NCBI RefSeq assembly: GCF_017873235.1
Contig: NZ_JAGGJZ010000006.1
Span: 1 to 64,000, forward strand
Direction of reading: 5' to 3'
Length of the DNA: 64,000 nucleotides
DNA from: Clostridium moniliforme
Lineage (GTDB): Bacteria > Bacillota > Clostridia > Clostridiales > Clostridiaceae
Positions 55,231 to 64,000 of the stretch are shown here, piece after piece; position 1 is the stretch's first letter; every line of letters starts with the position of its first letter. The notes under the pieces were generated by a model. That model did not search any database and had not been told where the DNA came from. It saw only the letters and a program-made list of their open reading frames with translations. Position numbers and translations under genes: made by a program.

Positions 55231-56292
55231 ATGAAAATAAAAGTAGGTATTAATGGTTTTGGAAGAATAGGAAGAACTGTTCTTAGAATTGCTCAAGAAA
55301 CATTAAGTGATAACATTGAAATAGTTGCTATAAATGCTAGAGCAAATTCAGAAACTTTAGCTCATCTTTTTAAATACGATTCTTGTTTTGGAAGATTTAA
55401 TGGTGATGTAAAGGTTAAACAAGATAGTATAATTATAAATAATAAAGAAATAAAGATTTTACATAAAAATGAACCTAAAGACATCCCTTGGAATAAACTT
55501 GGTGTAGATATAGTTATTGAATCTACAGGTAAATTTAAAACAAGAGCTGAACTTAATGAACACATAAATTCTGGAGCAAAAAAAGTTATTTTAACAGCAC
55601 CAGCTAAAGAAGGTGCTGATGATATAACAATAGTTATGGGTGTTAATGAAAATAATTATGATAATAGTAATCATAATATAATTTCTAATGCTTCATGTAC
55701 AACTAACTGTTTAGCTCCAGTAGTTAAAGTTATTGATGAAAGGTTTGGAATAAAAAAAGGATTAATTACAACTATTCATTCATATACTAATGACCAAAAA
55801 ATATTAGATAAAACTCATAAAGATTTAAGAAGAGCTAGAGCTGCTGGTGAATCAATAATACCTACTACTACTGGTGCTGCAAAAGCTGTAGCAAAAGTTT
55901 TACCAAATCTTAAAGGTAAATTAAATGGTTTTGCATTAAGAGTTCCAACTCCAACTGTATCTATTACAGATTTAGTTTGTGAAATTAATAAAACAGTTAC
56001 AAAAGAAGAAATAAATAAAGCTTTTGAAGATGCATCAAAAAATGAATTAAAAGGAATATTAGGATATTCTGAAGAACCTCTTGTTTCTGTAGACTATAAA
56101 GGCGACGACAGATCTACTATAGTAGATTCTCTTTCAACTATGGTCATTGATGGAAATATGATTAAAATTGCTGCATGGTATGACAATGAATGGGGATATT
56201 CTGCTAGAGTTGTAGATTTAACTAATTATGTTGCAGAAGAATTGAAAAAATCTCAATTACTTTCTAAAAAAATAGAAAATAAAATAGCCTAA
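55231..56292 (+). CDS. glyceraldehyde-3-phosphate dehydrogenase, GapB-like
   Basis: A 353-residue type I GAPDH: nucleotide-binding GFGRIG at 9-14, catalytic Cys156 in SNASCTTNC, and HSYTNDQKILDKTHKDLRRA. The dinucleotide loop reads AINARANSETLAHLFKYDS rather than the NDLTD of glycolytic NAD enzymes; the missing aspartate and several blocks resemble B. subtilis GapB, an NADP-preferring gluconeogenic enzyme. A 15-residue C-terminal extension is present. It stands alone, without cggR, pgk or tpi, which also differs from the usual glycolytic operon. ATG start behind GAGGTGG. Confidence 0.9.
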   Translation: MKIKVGINGFGRIGRTVLRIAQETLSDNIEIVAINARANSETLAHLFKYDSCFGRFNGDVKVKQDSIIINNKEIKILHKNEPKDIPWNKLGVDIVIESTGKFKTRAELNEHINSGAKKVILTAPAKEGADDITIVMGVNENNYDNSNHNIISNASCTTNCLAPVVKVIDERFGIKKGLITTIHSYTNDQKILDKTHKDLRRARAAGESIIPTTTGAAKAVAKVLPNLKGKLNGFALRVPTPTVSITDLVCEINKTVTKEEINKAFEDASKNELKGILGYSEEPLVSVDYKGDDRSTIVDSLSTMVIDGNMIKIAAWYDNEWGYSARVVDLTNYVAEELKKSQLLSKKIENKIA

Positions 56293-56478
56293 AAATAGTT
56301 TAAATAACTGAAGAATCTGTAGATAAATTTATAAAAATTTATCTACAGTTTTTTATTTCCTTTATAATCACTTTTATATAACAATTTGTATTCTTTAAAA
56401 ATTTTTACTGTAATATTATAATTAATAATAGTAAAATATATTTATAAATTTTATTTTAATATGAAAGGATTAAATCGT

Positions 56479-57393
56479 ATGATAAAATTAGGATGCCACG
56501 TTGGAATGAGTGGAAAAGAAATGTTTCTAGGCTCAGCAAAAGAAGCCGTTTCTTATGGAGCAAATACTTTTATGGTATATACTGGTGCTCCACAAAATAC
56601 TAGACGTAAAGATATTAGTGAACTTAGAATAGATGAAGGCTGGAGTTATATGAAGGAGCATGGAATTAATGATATAGTTATTCATGCACCTTATATTATA
56701 AATTTAGGAAATACCGTAAAACCTGAAACCTTTAACCTTGCAGTTGAATTTTTGGCACTTGAACTTGAAAGAACTGAAGCTATGGGAAGTAAAACTTTAG
56801 TCCTTCACCCTGGTGCTCACGTTGGTGCTGGTGTAGATGCTGGAATTAATCAAATTATTAAGGGGCTTAATGAAGTATTAACTAAAGATACTAAATGTAA
56901 TATATCCCTTGAAACTATGGCTGGAAAAGGTACTGAAATTGGAAGAACCTTTGAAGAAATTGCTAGAATTTTTGATGGTGTAACTTACAATGATAAACTT
57001 AGAGTTTGCTTTGATACTTGTCATACTAGTGATAGTGGATATGACATTATTAATGATTTTGATGGAGTTATTAATAACTTTGACAAACTTATTGGAAAAG
57101 ACAAAATTGCAGTATTTCATTTAAATGACAGTAAAAATGTTCCTGGAGCTAAAAAGGATCGTCATGAAAATATTGGTATTGGTAATATTGGATTTGAAGC
57201 TTTAAGATATGTTGTTTGGCATAAAGACTTCTTAAATGTTTCAAAGATTTTAGAAACTCCTTACATTACTATTCCAGGAGAAAAGAAAAAATCTGTTCCA
57301 CCTTACAAATATGAAATTGAACTTTTAAGAGCAAATAAACCAGTTTCTATATCTAATGAAGAATTTATAGAAAATGTTCTAAAAAATAGATAA
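56479..57393 (+). CDS. nfo: deoxyribonuclease IV (AP endonuclease)
   Basis: A 304-residue endonuclease IV that cleaves at abasic sites in base-excision repair. The zinc-site residues appear in the expected blocks: [10 protein letters not shown] at the start, [47 protein letters not shown] and [11 protein letters not shown]. The ATG at 56479 is preferred because AAAGGA lies nine bases before it and the family begins here; an in-frame ATG six codons upstream overlaps that site. Confidence 0.95.
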   Translation: MIKLGCHVGMSGKEMFLGSAKEAVSYGANTFMVYTGAPQNTRRKDISELRIDEGWSYMKEHGINDIVIHAPYIINLGNTVKPETFNLAVEFLALELERTEAMGSKTLVLHPGAHVGAGVDAGINQIIKGLNEVLTKDTKCNISLETMAGKGTEIGRTFEEIARIFDGVTYNDKLRVCFDTCHTSDSGYDIINDFDGVINNFDKLIGKDKIAVFHLNDSKNVPGAKKDRHENIGIGNIGFEALRYVVWHKDFLNVSKILETPYITIPGEKKKSVPPYKYEIELLRANKPVSISNEEFIENVLKNR

Positions 57394-57400
57394 ATTTAAA

Positions 57401-57513
57401 AGGAGTTATATCAAAACTTAATAATAAAACTTGAAATCATATTTCTAAAACTAATAGATATTCTCTAATACTGTTTACAAGTTTTATTAAAAAGTTATTT
57501 TAATATAGCTCCT
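57401..57513 (+). terminator. long imperfect inverted repeat after nfo
   Basis: Arms 57401-57433 and 57478-57513 match at their outer 11 bases (one wobble) and inner 11 bases, with a less regular centre, around a 44-base loop, and are followed by AATTTTT. It is much longer than the other terminators here; it may terminate nfo or be a small mobile or repeat element. Confidence 0.5.
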
Positions 57514-57557
57514 AATTTTTATTTATACAATAATATATTTAGTTATCAAGAAAAAAT

Positions 57558-57597
57558 AAAGGAATTATACAAATAATTTTATTTATATAATTCCTTT
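57558..57597. terminator. terminator of the DUF1648 membrane protein gene
   Basis: Perfect 12-base arms (57558-57569 and 57586-57597) next to the stop codon of the gene at 57606, with T-rich tracts on both sides. Confidence 0.8.
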
Positions 57598-57605
57598 ATA
57601 TTAAT

Positions 57606-58700
57606 TTAAGTTTGAGTAAAAGCCAGAACTAATGCTACAATCAATACTATTCCAATCATTATATATATTGCCATTCCTATTTTTGTTGCTGCATTTGCTG
57701 TATATCCAATACCAAATCTTTTTTCAACATTAACACGTGGATCATCTTTATTGTAATATATAAATCCAAATATCCATTTATCATCATCATCTTTTGAAAC
57801 TACATCATTATTTTCTATTTTGTAGTCATTTCTTATTTTATAGGCTTTAATTATAAATATTACAAGAATTATAAATAATAATACTGTAAGAATACCTATA
57901 ATTCCAGTTAGAATACTATTCATAGATATTATCTGAAGGACTTGAAGATTTCCTATTACTAGCATAGCTATACTAATTGTTCCAGTAAAAAACATCATCT
58001 TTGATAAAATATTCCTATATCTTAAGTTTCCTTCCCTTGATTTTTCTGGATTTCTTGGGTCTATCTTAAGCTTTTGTTTTTGAATTAAATAATCAACAAA
58101 TATGAATACACAAACTAATATAATCATACTTAAAATAACACCAAATACTGTAAAGAAATTTTTATTAGAATATCCAATAATATTTCCCCTAAAATCAAAG
58201 TTACTTGGAAATTTGTTTGGTAGCATACTGTACCTAGTTATACATAAATATAAATTTATTAAAATTGCTGGAATTGATATAACTAAATAAGAAAATAATA
58301 TTTTTTTATTATATTTATAATCTTCAAGTTCATATACAACAACTTGTTTTTTATCCTTTAGTCCCCCAAGTTCTCTCTTTATTCCTTTAAGTTTTTCATT
58401 ATAAATTCCAAAGGAGATCATTGTTCCAAATATTGCAAAGAAAATTGAAACTATACTTATTGGTGTACTTAAAATAAAATAACTTAATATAATCCCAATC
58501 TCTGCAATTATTGAAATCATAAAATTACTTGTAACATATCTTTTCAATAACTTTTTAATTTTCTCATTATTTTTCATTTCTTCTGTTACTACACAACCTA
58601 ATAGTAATTGTTTTTTCCCTCTTATAGAAAGTATTGTAGCTGTATAAAATTGAATAAAAATTACTAAAGACATTATAATCAAATAACTAATATCAAACAT
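57606..58700 (-). CDS. DUF1648/DUF5808 membrane protein
   Basis: A 364-residue membrane protein with eight to nine helices. The middle contains LPNKFPSNFDFRGNIIGYSN, the DUF1648 pattern, and the C-terminal part KWIFGFIYYNKDDPRVNVEK then GIGYTANAATKIG fits DUF5808. Similar proteins (SdpI-like) often pair with a GntR or ArsR repressor, as here, and some confer immunity to secreted peptides. The start follows the GntR gene stop by two bases, so the two form one operon. Confidence 0.78.
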   Translation of the reverse strand: MFDISYLIIMSLVIFIQFYTATILSIRGKKQLLLGCVVTEEMKNNEKIKKLLKRYVTSNFMISIIAEIGIILSYFILSTPISIVSIFFAIFGTMISFGIYNEKLKGIKRELGGLKDKKQVVVYELEDYKYNKKILFSYLVISIPAILINLYLCITRYSMLPNKFPSNFDFRGNIIGYSNKNFFTVFGVILSMIILVCVFIFVDYLIQKQKLKIDPRNPEKSREGNLRYRNILSKMMFFTGTISIAMLVIGNLQVLQIISMNSILTGIIGILTVLLFIILVIFIIKAYKIRNDYKIENNDVVSKDDDDKWIFGFIYYNKDDPRVNVEKRFGIGYTANAATKIGMAIYIMIGIVLIVALVLAFTQT

Positions 58701-58702
58701 TA

Positions 58703-59086
58703 TTATTTACCTCCTTCATAACAATCTAAAACTTTATTTAATAAAGAAATTATTTCTTCTCTATTCATACCCTTTGCAGTTCCATCTGCTGCTATTTCAT
58801 TAAGTTTTATTTTATATTTCTCTTTAAACTCTATGTCATCCTTTGCTCTTTTAATATTTACTATAACTCCCTTTCTTCTATCTACAGTTACAAATCCCTC
58901 CTCCTTTAATAAATTATATGCTTTATTTACAGTGTGAAGGTTAACTTCTACTCCTGATGCTAATTCTCTTACTGATGGAAGTTTATCCCCTTCCTTTATT
59001 TCATTCTTTGCTATCCCTTCAATAATTTTATTTCTTATTTGAAGATATATTGGCACTTCATTATCAAATTCTAATACTAGAAACAC
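58703..59086 (-). CDS. GntR-family regulator (YtrA-like)
   Basis: A 127-residue short GntR regulator: the winged helix with PIYLQIRNKIIEGIAKNEIK, LPSVRELASGVEVNLHTVNK and AYNLLKEEGFVTVDRRKGV, then a short C-terminal helical part of the YtrA type without a large effector domain. GTG start at 59084-59086 behind AAGGAG; an ATG one base earlier is out of frame. It very probably represses its own operon with the DUF1648 gene. Confidence 0.9.
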   Translation of the reverse strand: MFLVLEFDNEVPIYLQIRNKIIEGIAKNEIKEGDKLPSVRELASGVEVNLHTVNKAYNLLKEEGFVTVDRRKGVIVNIKRAKDDIEFKEKYKIKLNEIAADGTAKGMNREEIISLLNKVLDCYEGGK

Positions 59087-59288
59087 ATTTATCTCTCCTT
59101 ATTAATTATTTTTTAATTAATAAATTATTCTATCTGTTATATATAATATAGAACAATTAAAATAAATATTCAATCTAAAATTAAATATTTTTTATATATG
59201 AAATAATTGTTAATTATTTCAAAAAGCTTTAACTTAAATTTTTTTAAGTTATATAATATAAACCAATAATATAAGGGGGAAAACTATA

Positions 59289-60140
59289 TTGAAAAGACAT
59301 TTAACAAACTTTCTATTCATATTATTTTTATCTTTAATTATTTTACCAACTACTTCAGCCTTTGCTATAGCAGGTGGTGGTCATGGCGGCGGTGGAGGAC
59401 ACAGTAGTAGCAGTAGCAGTCATAGTAGTTCATCATCAAGTTCTTCTAGCAGTAGCCACTCATATTATGGTGAATCAAACTTTCCAGGTAGTTCTATAAG
59501 ATATACCTCTTCAGGATATTATGGTGGTGGTTATGAAAGTAGTAATAAACTTAATCTATCAGACATATTATTTTTAATATTTGCTTTTTTAACATTCGGT
59601 GGTGGAATTGCAAGGTTAAAATATAAGGCAAAATTACAAAGTAAAAAATATAAATGTTTGTCAGCTATAAGTGAATTTAAAAAAAATGATTCTGGTTGGG
59701 ATTATGACAATCTTGAAAAAGATATTACAAGAGCTTTTTATCTTGTACAGGAAGCTTGGACAGAAAGAGATCAAGATATAGCAAAAGATTATATGAGTAA
59801 TGATATTTATAAATTGCATAAATGCAAAACAGAATGGATGAAAATTAGGGGAGAAAAAAATATATTAAAAGATATTAAACTATTAAGTATTACTCCAGTT
59901 GGTGCACTAGATTCAGAAAATGATCTTAAAGATATGCTTTGGGTTAATATAAAATGTTCAATGATAGATTATACAATAAATGAAAAAACAAATGAAATTA
60001 TTGAAGGTAACAGATGGAAAAGTACAAAGTACGAACAATTTTGGAAATTTAAAAGAAATGAAAATCACTGGGTATTAGATAATATAAAATGGCCTGATGA
60101 AATTGAAGATTTAAATGGATTTTATAACATAAAAAAATAA
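59289..60140 (+). CDS. membrane protein with Gly/Ser-rich linker and Tim44-like domain
   Basis: A 283-residue protein: signal peptide (about 1-27), a Gly/His/Ser-rich stretch (about 28-85) encoded by repetitive AGT/AGC codons, one membrane helix (about 92-110), then a soluble domain (about 130-280). In that domain AFYLVQEAWTERDQDIAKDY, LWVNIKCSMIDYTIN and the C-terminal QFWKFKRNENHWVLDNIKWP fit Tim44-like (NTF2-fold) domains. Bacterial members are of unknown role. TTG start behind AAGGGGGA. Confidence 0.78.
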   Translation: MKRHLTNFLFILFLSLIILPTTSAFAIAGGGHGGGGGHSSSSSSHSSSSSSSSSSSHSYYGESNFPGSSIRYTSSGYYGGGYESSNKLNLSDILFLIFAFLTFGGGIARLKYKAKLQSKKYKCLSAISEFKKNDSGWDYDNLEKDITRAFYLVQEAWTERDQDIAKDYMSNDIYKLHKCKTEWMKIRGEKNILKDIKLLSITPVGALDSENDLKDMLWVNIKCSMIDYTINEKTNEIIEGNRWKSTKYEQFWKFKRNENHWVLDNIKWPDEIEDLNGFYNIKK

Positions 60141-60168
60141 TCAGCTTTAAAATCTAAAGCTGATTATT
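60136..60168. terminator. bidirectional intrinsic terminator
   Basis: Perfect 14-base arms (60136-60149 and 60155-60168) between the convergent Tim44-like and drug exporter genes. Confidence 0.85.
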
Positions 60169-61581
60169 TTTATATTTTTTATATCTTATAATACTTAAAA
60201 TTACTGATATAAAACACATAATTGCTGCTACTTTAAATACAGAAGTCATAGCTGAAATAAATACATAATTTTTTCCAACTATATAATTTGAAACTTTATA
60301 TCCTAACATTTTACTCATTCTGTCATATAAAAGAGTTGTTGCTAATGTAAATCCAAAAGTCATTCCTACATTTCTAAATAATGAATTTACGCTACCTGCA
60401 ATCCCAAGTTTTTCTTTTGGTATCCTTGCCATAACAAGTGAATTATTTGAAGATTTAAACATACCATTTCCAATCCCCATAATTGCATTATAAACACCTA
60501 CATACCAAAGAGGTGTACCTTCATTTATTATTCCCATAAGTAAAAATCCTAAAGCTAAAAATATAGTTCCTATTGTTGATATTAATTCTGGATTTAATTT
60601 ATCAGCTAAATCTCCACTTATTGGTGAAGTAATACCTAATACTAGGGGATATATTATAAGAAATAATCCTGAATAGAAAGGACTTATATTTAATGAATCT
60701 TGTAGATAAAATGGTAATAATATTGTTTGACAACTTACTGCAACAAAAGTAAAAAAGCCACAACCTACACTTATTATAAATAATTTATTTTTGAATAAAG
60801 TTAAATCTAAAACTGGAGATTTAACTGTCTTTTGAAGATATATAAATACTAAAAACGATAAAATTGAAATCAAAAATCCAAGTAAAATTATTTTATTTGT
60901 ATATCCTAAAAACTCACCTTCTGTTACTGATAATATAAGTGAAACTATAAATACTGCAAAAACTATAGTTCCTCTAAAGTCTATTTTTTCATCAGTGCTA
61001 TTGTCATTTTTAGGTAAAACCTTTGTTGAACTTATAAAGGCTATTATTCCTATTGGTACATTAATCCAAAATATAAGATCCCATCTTATTGCTGCAATCA
61101 TACCACCAAGTGCTGGTCCAATCATTGTTCCTAATGCAACTGCACTAGAAGATATTCCCATAGCCTTTGCTCTTCCATTATTTGAATATGTTTTGCTTAT
61201 TATGCCCATACCAACTGCCATAGTGCAAGAAGCTCCTGTTCCTTGAATTACTCTTGAACATATAAGCAATGGTAATGACTTTGATAATCCACTTAAAATA
61301 GATCCAATTGTAAATATCAAAACACCTATTTTAAATACTTTGCACTTTCCTTTTATATCTCCAATTCTTCCACATAATAATATTAAAACTGCAATTGTAA
61401 TTAAATAGCTAGTAACAATCCATTGAACTCCTGCCATAGTAGAATGTAAATCATAAGCTATTAAAGGTAATGCAACATTTACAATACTACTATCTAAGCA
61501 CGTCATAAATGTCATAGCTACTGTACACATTAATATTTTAAATTTTTTATTTTCGCTTAAGTCTTCATGTACATCTTCCAC
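60154..61581 (-). CDS. MFS drug exporter, DHA2/EmrB-QacA type
   Basis: A 475-residue, 14-helix drug:H+ antiporter. Motif A-like GRIGDIKGKCKVFKIGVLIF follows helix 2, the motif-D1 region near the N-terminus reads LDSSIVNVALPLIAYDL, and motif C in helix 5 reads ALGTMIGPALGGM. Likely exports lipophilic cations or other toxicants. The GTG start at 61581 lies behind AGGAGATG. No regulator is adjacent. Confidence 0.88.
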   Translation of the reverse strand: MEDVHEDLSENKKFKILMCTVAMTFMTCLDSSIVNVALPLIAYDLHSTMAGVQWIVTSYLITIAVLILLCGRIGDIKGKCKVFKIGVLIFTIGSILSGLSKSLPLLICSRVIQGTGASCTMAVGMGIISKTYSNNGRAKAMGISSSAVALGTMIGPALGGMIAAIRWDLIFWINVPIGIIAFISSTKVLPKNDNSTDEKIDFRGTIVFAVFIVSLILSVTEGEFLGYTNKIILLGFLISILSFLVFIYLQKTVKSPVLDLTLFKNKLFIISVGCGFFTFVAVSCQTILLPFYLQDSLNISPFYSGLFLIIYPLVLGITSPISGDLADKLNPELISTIGTIFLALGFLLMGIINEGTPLWYVGVYNAIMGIGNGMFKSSNNSLVMARIPKEKLGIAGSVNSLFRNVGMTFGFTLATTLLYDRMSKMLGYKVSNYIVGKNYVFISAMTSVFKVAAIMCFISVILSIIRYKKYKNNQL

Positions 61582-61724
61582 ACTATCATCTCCTAAGCTA
61601 TACTATTTAATTTCTATTAAAACATTTATAACTATTATAGGAGAAATTTATTAACTTTTTAGCTAATTAGAATGTACATTATTTTAATTTAATATATTTT
61701 TTATTAGTATTCTTTATTGAACTA

Positions 61725-61763
61725 AAATTTAAGGACAGCTAATGATTAGCTGTCCTTAAATTT
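61725..61763 (-). terminator. terminator after htpG
   Basis: Perfect 18-base inverted repeat with a three-base loop (61725-61763), about 125 bases after the htpG stop. It occupies the 306-base gap 61582-61887, which otherwise holds only AT-rich sequence and the promoter region of the drug exporter. Confidence 0.75.
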
Positions 61764-61887
61764 ATTTATTTTTTAGTTATTAATTATCAATAACTTTACT
61801 TTATATCTTTAATAAATATAAAGTACTCCAAATTTCAAACCTTTTAAAGAAATTCTCAAGATACTTTAATAATATATAAAATTCTTT

Positions 61888-63801
61888 TTATTTCATTAAC
61901 TTACATATATCATTTGTAAATTCTACAGGATCACTTATAGTTAATCCTTCTATAAGTAATGCTTCATTATATAATAAACTTGTATATAAATTAAATTTAT
62001 CCTTATCATTTTCATAAGATTCTTTTAGTGCCTTAAATACATCATGATTTATATTTATTTCTAGAATCTTATCTGCCTTTATTTTTTCATTATTAGGCAT
62101 AGCATTTAATATCTTTTCCATTTCGATAGTTATATCTCCACCATTTGATAAGCATACTGGATGATTTTTTAATCTCTTTGATGCCTTAACTTCCTTAATT
62201 TTATCTTTTAAAACTTCCTTCATAGCATCAAAAATTTCTTTATTCTCTTTAACATCACTTTCTGATTCTTCTTTATTTTCATCATTTTCTATACCTAAAT
62301 CACTGCTAGATACTGATTTAAATTCCTTTTCTTTATAAGACATCATAACTTTTATAGCAAACTCATCTACATCTTCTGTAAAGTATAATATTTCATATCC
62401 TTTATCTAAAACAAGTTCTGTTTGTGGAAGCTTTTCTATTCTATCTATTGATTCTCCAACAGCATAATAAATATATTTTTGATCTTCTTTCATTCTATCA
62501 ACATATTCATCTAAAGTTACCATTTTCTTTTCCTTTGATGAATAGAACATTAATAAATCTTGTAAGTCTTCTTTATTAACTCCAAAATCACTATAAACTC
62601 CATATTTTAATTGTCTACCAAAGGCTTCATAGAACTTTTCATAAGTTTCTCTATCATTTTTAAGCATATTTTTTAATTCGTTTTTGATTTTATTTTTTAT
62701 ATTTTTAGCAATACGTCTTAATTGTCTATCATGTTGAAGAATTTCTCTTGATATGTTAAGTGATAAATCTGGAGAATCAACTACCCCTTTAACAAATCCA
62801 AAATAATCTGGAAGTAAATCACTACACTTTTCCATAATTAAAACGCCATTTGAATATAACTCTAAACCTTTTTCATATTCTTTAGTATAGAAATCATATG
62901 GCATTCTTTCAGGAATATATAATATAGCATTATAACTTACAACTCCATCAACACTTATATGAACATGTTTTAATGGCTTATCAAATCCAAAATGTTTTTC
63001 TTGATAGAAATTGTTGTAATCCTCATCTGTAAGCTCACTTTTATTCTTTTTCCATATAGGAGTCATACTATTTATAACTTCTTCTTCTTTATACTCTTCA
63101 TATTCTTTATCTTTTTCTTCTTTATCTTTTTCTTCTTTATCCTTGCTATCTTCTTTTACTCTTGTTTTTGTTACTTCCATTTTTATTGGATATCTAATAA
63201 AATCAGAGTATTTTTTAATCATTGCTCTTAATTTATATTCTTCTAAATATTGATCATAATCTTCTTCTTCAGTATTTTCTTTTATTTTAAGGATAATTTC
63301 TGTACCTACAGAATCCTTTTCACAAGGTTCAATAGTATATCCATCTGCTCCTTCTGATTCCCATTTATAAGCTTCATTACTTCCAAGTGCTTTACTTATA
63401 ACAGTAACTTTATCTGCAACTAAAAAAGCTGAATAAAATCCAACACCAAATTGACCAATTATATCATGTTCGTCCTTTGATTCATTATCTTTTTTAAATT
63501 GTAAAGATCCACTTTGTGCTATTATACCAAGGTTATTTTCAAGTTCTTCCTTTGTCATTCCTATACCAGTATCACAAATTTTTAATGTTCTGTTATCCTT
63601 ATCAAAAACTATTTTTATAAAATAATTATCTTTATCAAAACTTAAAGAATCATCTGATAAAGCTTTATAATATATTTTATCTATTGCATCACTAGCATTA
63701 GAAATAAGTTCTCTTAAGAAAATCTCCCTATTTGTATAAATTGAATTAATCATAAGGTCTAGTACCCTTTTAGACTCCGCCTTAAATTTTTTCTTTTCCA
63801 A
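61888..63801 (-). CDS. htpG: molecular chaperone HtpG (Hsp90)
   Basis: A 637-residue bacterial Hsp90. The ATP lid region has Glu31, Asn35 and Asp38 in [20 protein letters not shown] at 77-82 and [11 protein letters not shown] from 116. The middle domain and C-terminal dimerisation domain are complete. The charged linker near residues 215-240 is expanded by a five-residue tandem repeat (EEKDK) encoded by a 15-base tandem repeat at 63103-63141. ATG start behind GGGAGAG. No CIRCE element is visible upstream. Confidence 0.96.
   Translation of the reverse strand: MEKKKFKAESKRVLDLMINSIYTNREIFLRELISNASDAIDKIYYKALSDDSLSFDKDNYFIKIVFDKDNRTLKICDTGIGMTKEELENNLGIIAQSGSLQFKKDNESKDEHDIIGQFGVGFYSAFLVADKVTVISKALGSNEAYKWESEGADGYTIEPCEKDSVGTEIILKIKENTEEEDYDQYLEEYKLRAMIKKYSDFIRYPIKMEVTKTRVKEDSKDKEEKDKEEKDKEYEEYKEEEVINSMTPIWKKNKSELTDEDYNNFYQEKHFGFDKPLKHVHISVDGVVSYNAILYIPERMPYDFYTKEYEKGLELYSNGVLIMEKCSDLLPDYFGFVKGVVDSPDLSLNISREILQHDRQLRRIAKNIKNKIKNELKNMLKNDRETYEKFYEAFGRQLKYGVYSDFGVNKEDLQDLLMFYSSKEKKMVTLDEYVDRMKEDQKYIYYAVGESIDRIEKLPQTELVLDKGYEILYFTEDVDEFAIKVMMSYKEKEFKSVSSSDLGIENDENKEESESDVKENKEIFDAMKEVLKDKIKEVKASKRLKNHPVCLSNGGDITIEMEKILNAMPNNEKIKADKILEININHDVFKALKESYENDKDKFNLYTSLLYNEALLIEGLTISDPVEFTNDICKLMK
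63103..63141 (-). repeat. 15-base tandem repeat inside htpG
   Basis: The unit TTCTTTATCTTTTTC (plus strand) occurs twice perfectly (63103-63117, 63118-63132) and partly a third time. The unit length is a multiple of three, so copy-number change would keep the frame and only lengthen or shorten the charged linker. Confidence 0.85.
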
Positions 63802-63936
63802 TTAAAATCTCTCCCTTCAAAATGAATACCAAATTTATTATTAATTACTGCTAAAACTCAAATATCTAGCAGCTATAATTATTAATCATATTATGTATGT
63901 TAATTAAATTTTTTATTATTAATAATAGGTATAAAA

Positions 63937-63964
63937 GGTGCTATCCTAAAAAAGGACGCACCTA
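63937..63964 (-). terminator. terminator of a minus-strand gene beyond the right edge
   Basis: AGGTGC and TCCT pair with AGGA and GCACCT (63937-63948 with 63954-63964) around a short A-rich loop, with a small internal loop; on the minus strand it ends in TTTTATA. It probably closes a gene that starts outside the window; the rest of 63802-64000 is the AT-rich htpG promoter region. Confidence 0.65.
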
Positions 63965-64000
63965 AATCTAAAAAGATCATTAAAATACTTTTTATTTAAT

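Noticed and set aside
62992..63231. Phe/Ile-rich plus-strand frame inside htpG
   Set aside because: It is the complement of the Lys/Glu-rich linker of HtpG, not a gene.
63802..64000. CIRCE heat-shock operator upstream of htpG
   Set aside because: No TTAGCACTC-N9-GAGTGCTAA-like repeat is present; the only inverted repeat there ends in a T-rich run and looks like a terminator.

Overview
The window reads as chromosomal DNA of a low-GC Firmicute, most likely a Clostridium sensu stricto close to C. perfringens. This is an inference from the very AT-rich sequence, strong AGGAGG-type ribosome binding sites, frequent TTG/GTG starts and the gene content (HelD-type helicase, FtsH, BceAB-RS-like module, DUF969/DUF979/pcp cassette, OPA transporter with its own two-component system). 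No rRNA, tRNA, phage, transposase or CRISPR array was recognised. It looks like ordinary core and near-core chromosome with accessory regulatory modules.

Layout. 1-9.7 kb: the 5' end of an ornithine carbamoyltransferase gene, a PRK06851-type ATPase, helD, an ftsH / signal peptidase / DUF3006 operon, a second signal peptidase, and lysA behind a full lysine riboswitch with its own terminator. 9.8-17.1 kb: small metabolic and unknown genes (TIM-barrel protein, DUF1576 membrane protein plus partner, NUDIX, sfsA, DUF1292, an AP-superfamily phosphodiesterase, DUF3892, esterase). The sfsA/DUF1292 gap carries a cluster of DnaA-box-like sequences. 17.3-20.2 kb: a persulfide-type sulfur module, in which an ArsR-family repressor with a palindromic operator over its promoter drives a four-domain CoA-disulfide reductase/rhodanese/TusA/DsrE fusion. 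20.2-26.2 kb: two tandem lipoproteins, azoreductase, DUF1294, glycosyltransferase, TrkA-C protein, cardiolipin synthase. 26.2-34.2 kb: a Bce-like antimicrobial-peptide module (ABC exporter plus two-component system) and a second MacB-like ABC exporter.

34.4-45.5 kb: YhcH-type protein, a probable 5-oxoproline cassette (DUF969, DUF979, pcp, gamma-glutamylcyclotransferase), a radical SAM enzyme, an EamA exporter divergent from a LysR regulator that is cut short by an in-frame TGA, and a P-type Mg2+ ATPase behind an M-box riboswitch. Between the M-box terminator and the ATPase start lies a further, unexplained structured leader with a small ORF. 45.6-53.2 kb: asnB, then a five-gene unit (response regulator, histidine kinase, membrane protein of unknown function, extracellular solute-binding protein, organophosphate/phosphate antiporter) that looks like a sense-and-import system for a phosphorylated metabolite. 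53.5-64 kb: an MFS protein, a GapB-like glyceraldehyde-3-phosphate dehydrogenase with three identical AGTATACT operators, endonuclease IV, a GntR/DUF1648 pair, a secreted Tim44-like protein, a 14-TM drug exporter and htpG.

The points most worth following up are the second structured element in the mgtA leader, the nonsense codon in the LysR gene, the DnaA-box cluster, the triple operator at gap, and the five-gene organophosphate sensing unit. All function calls rest on motifs read by eye; no database search was run.
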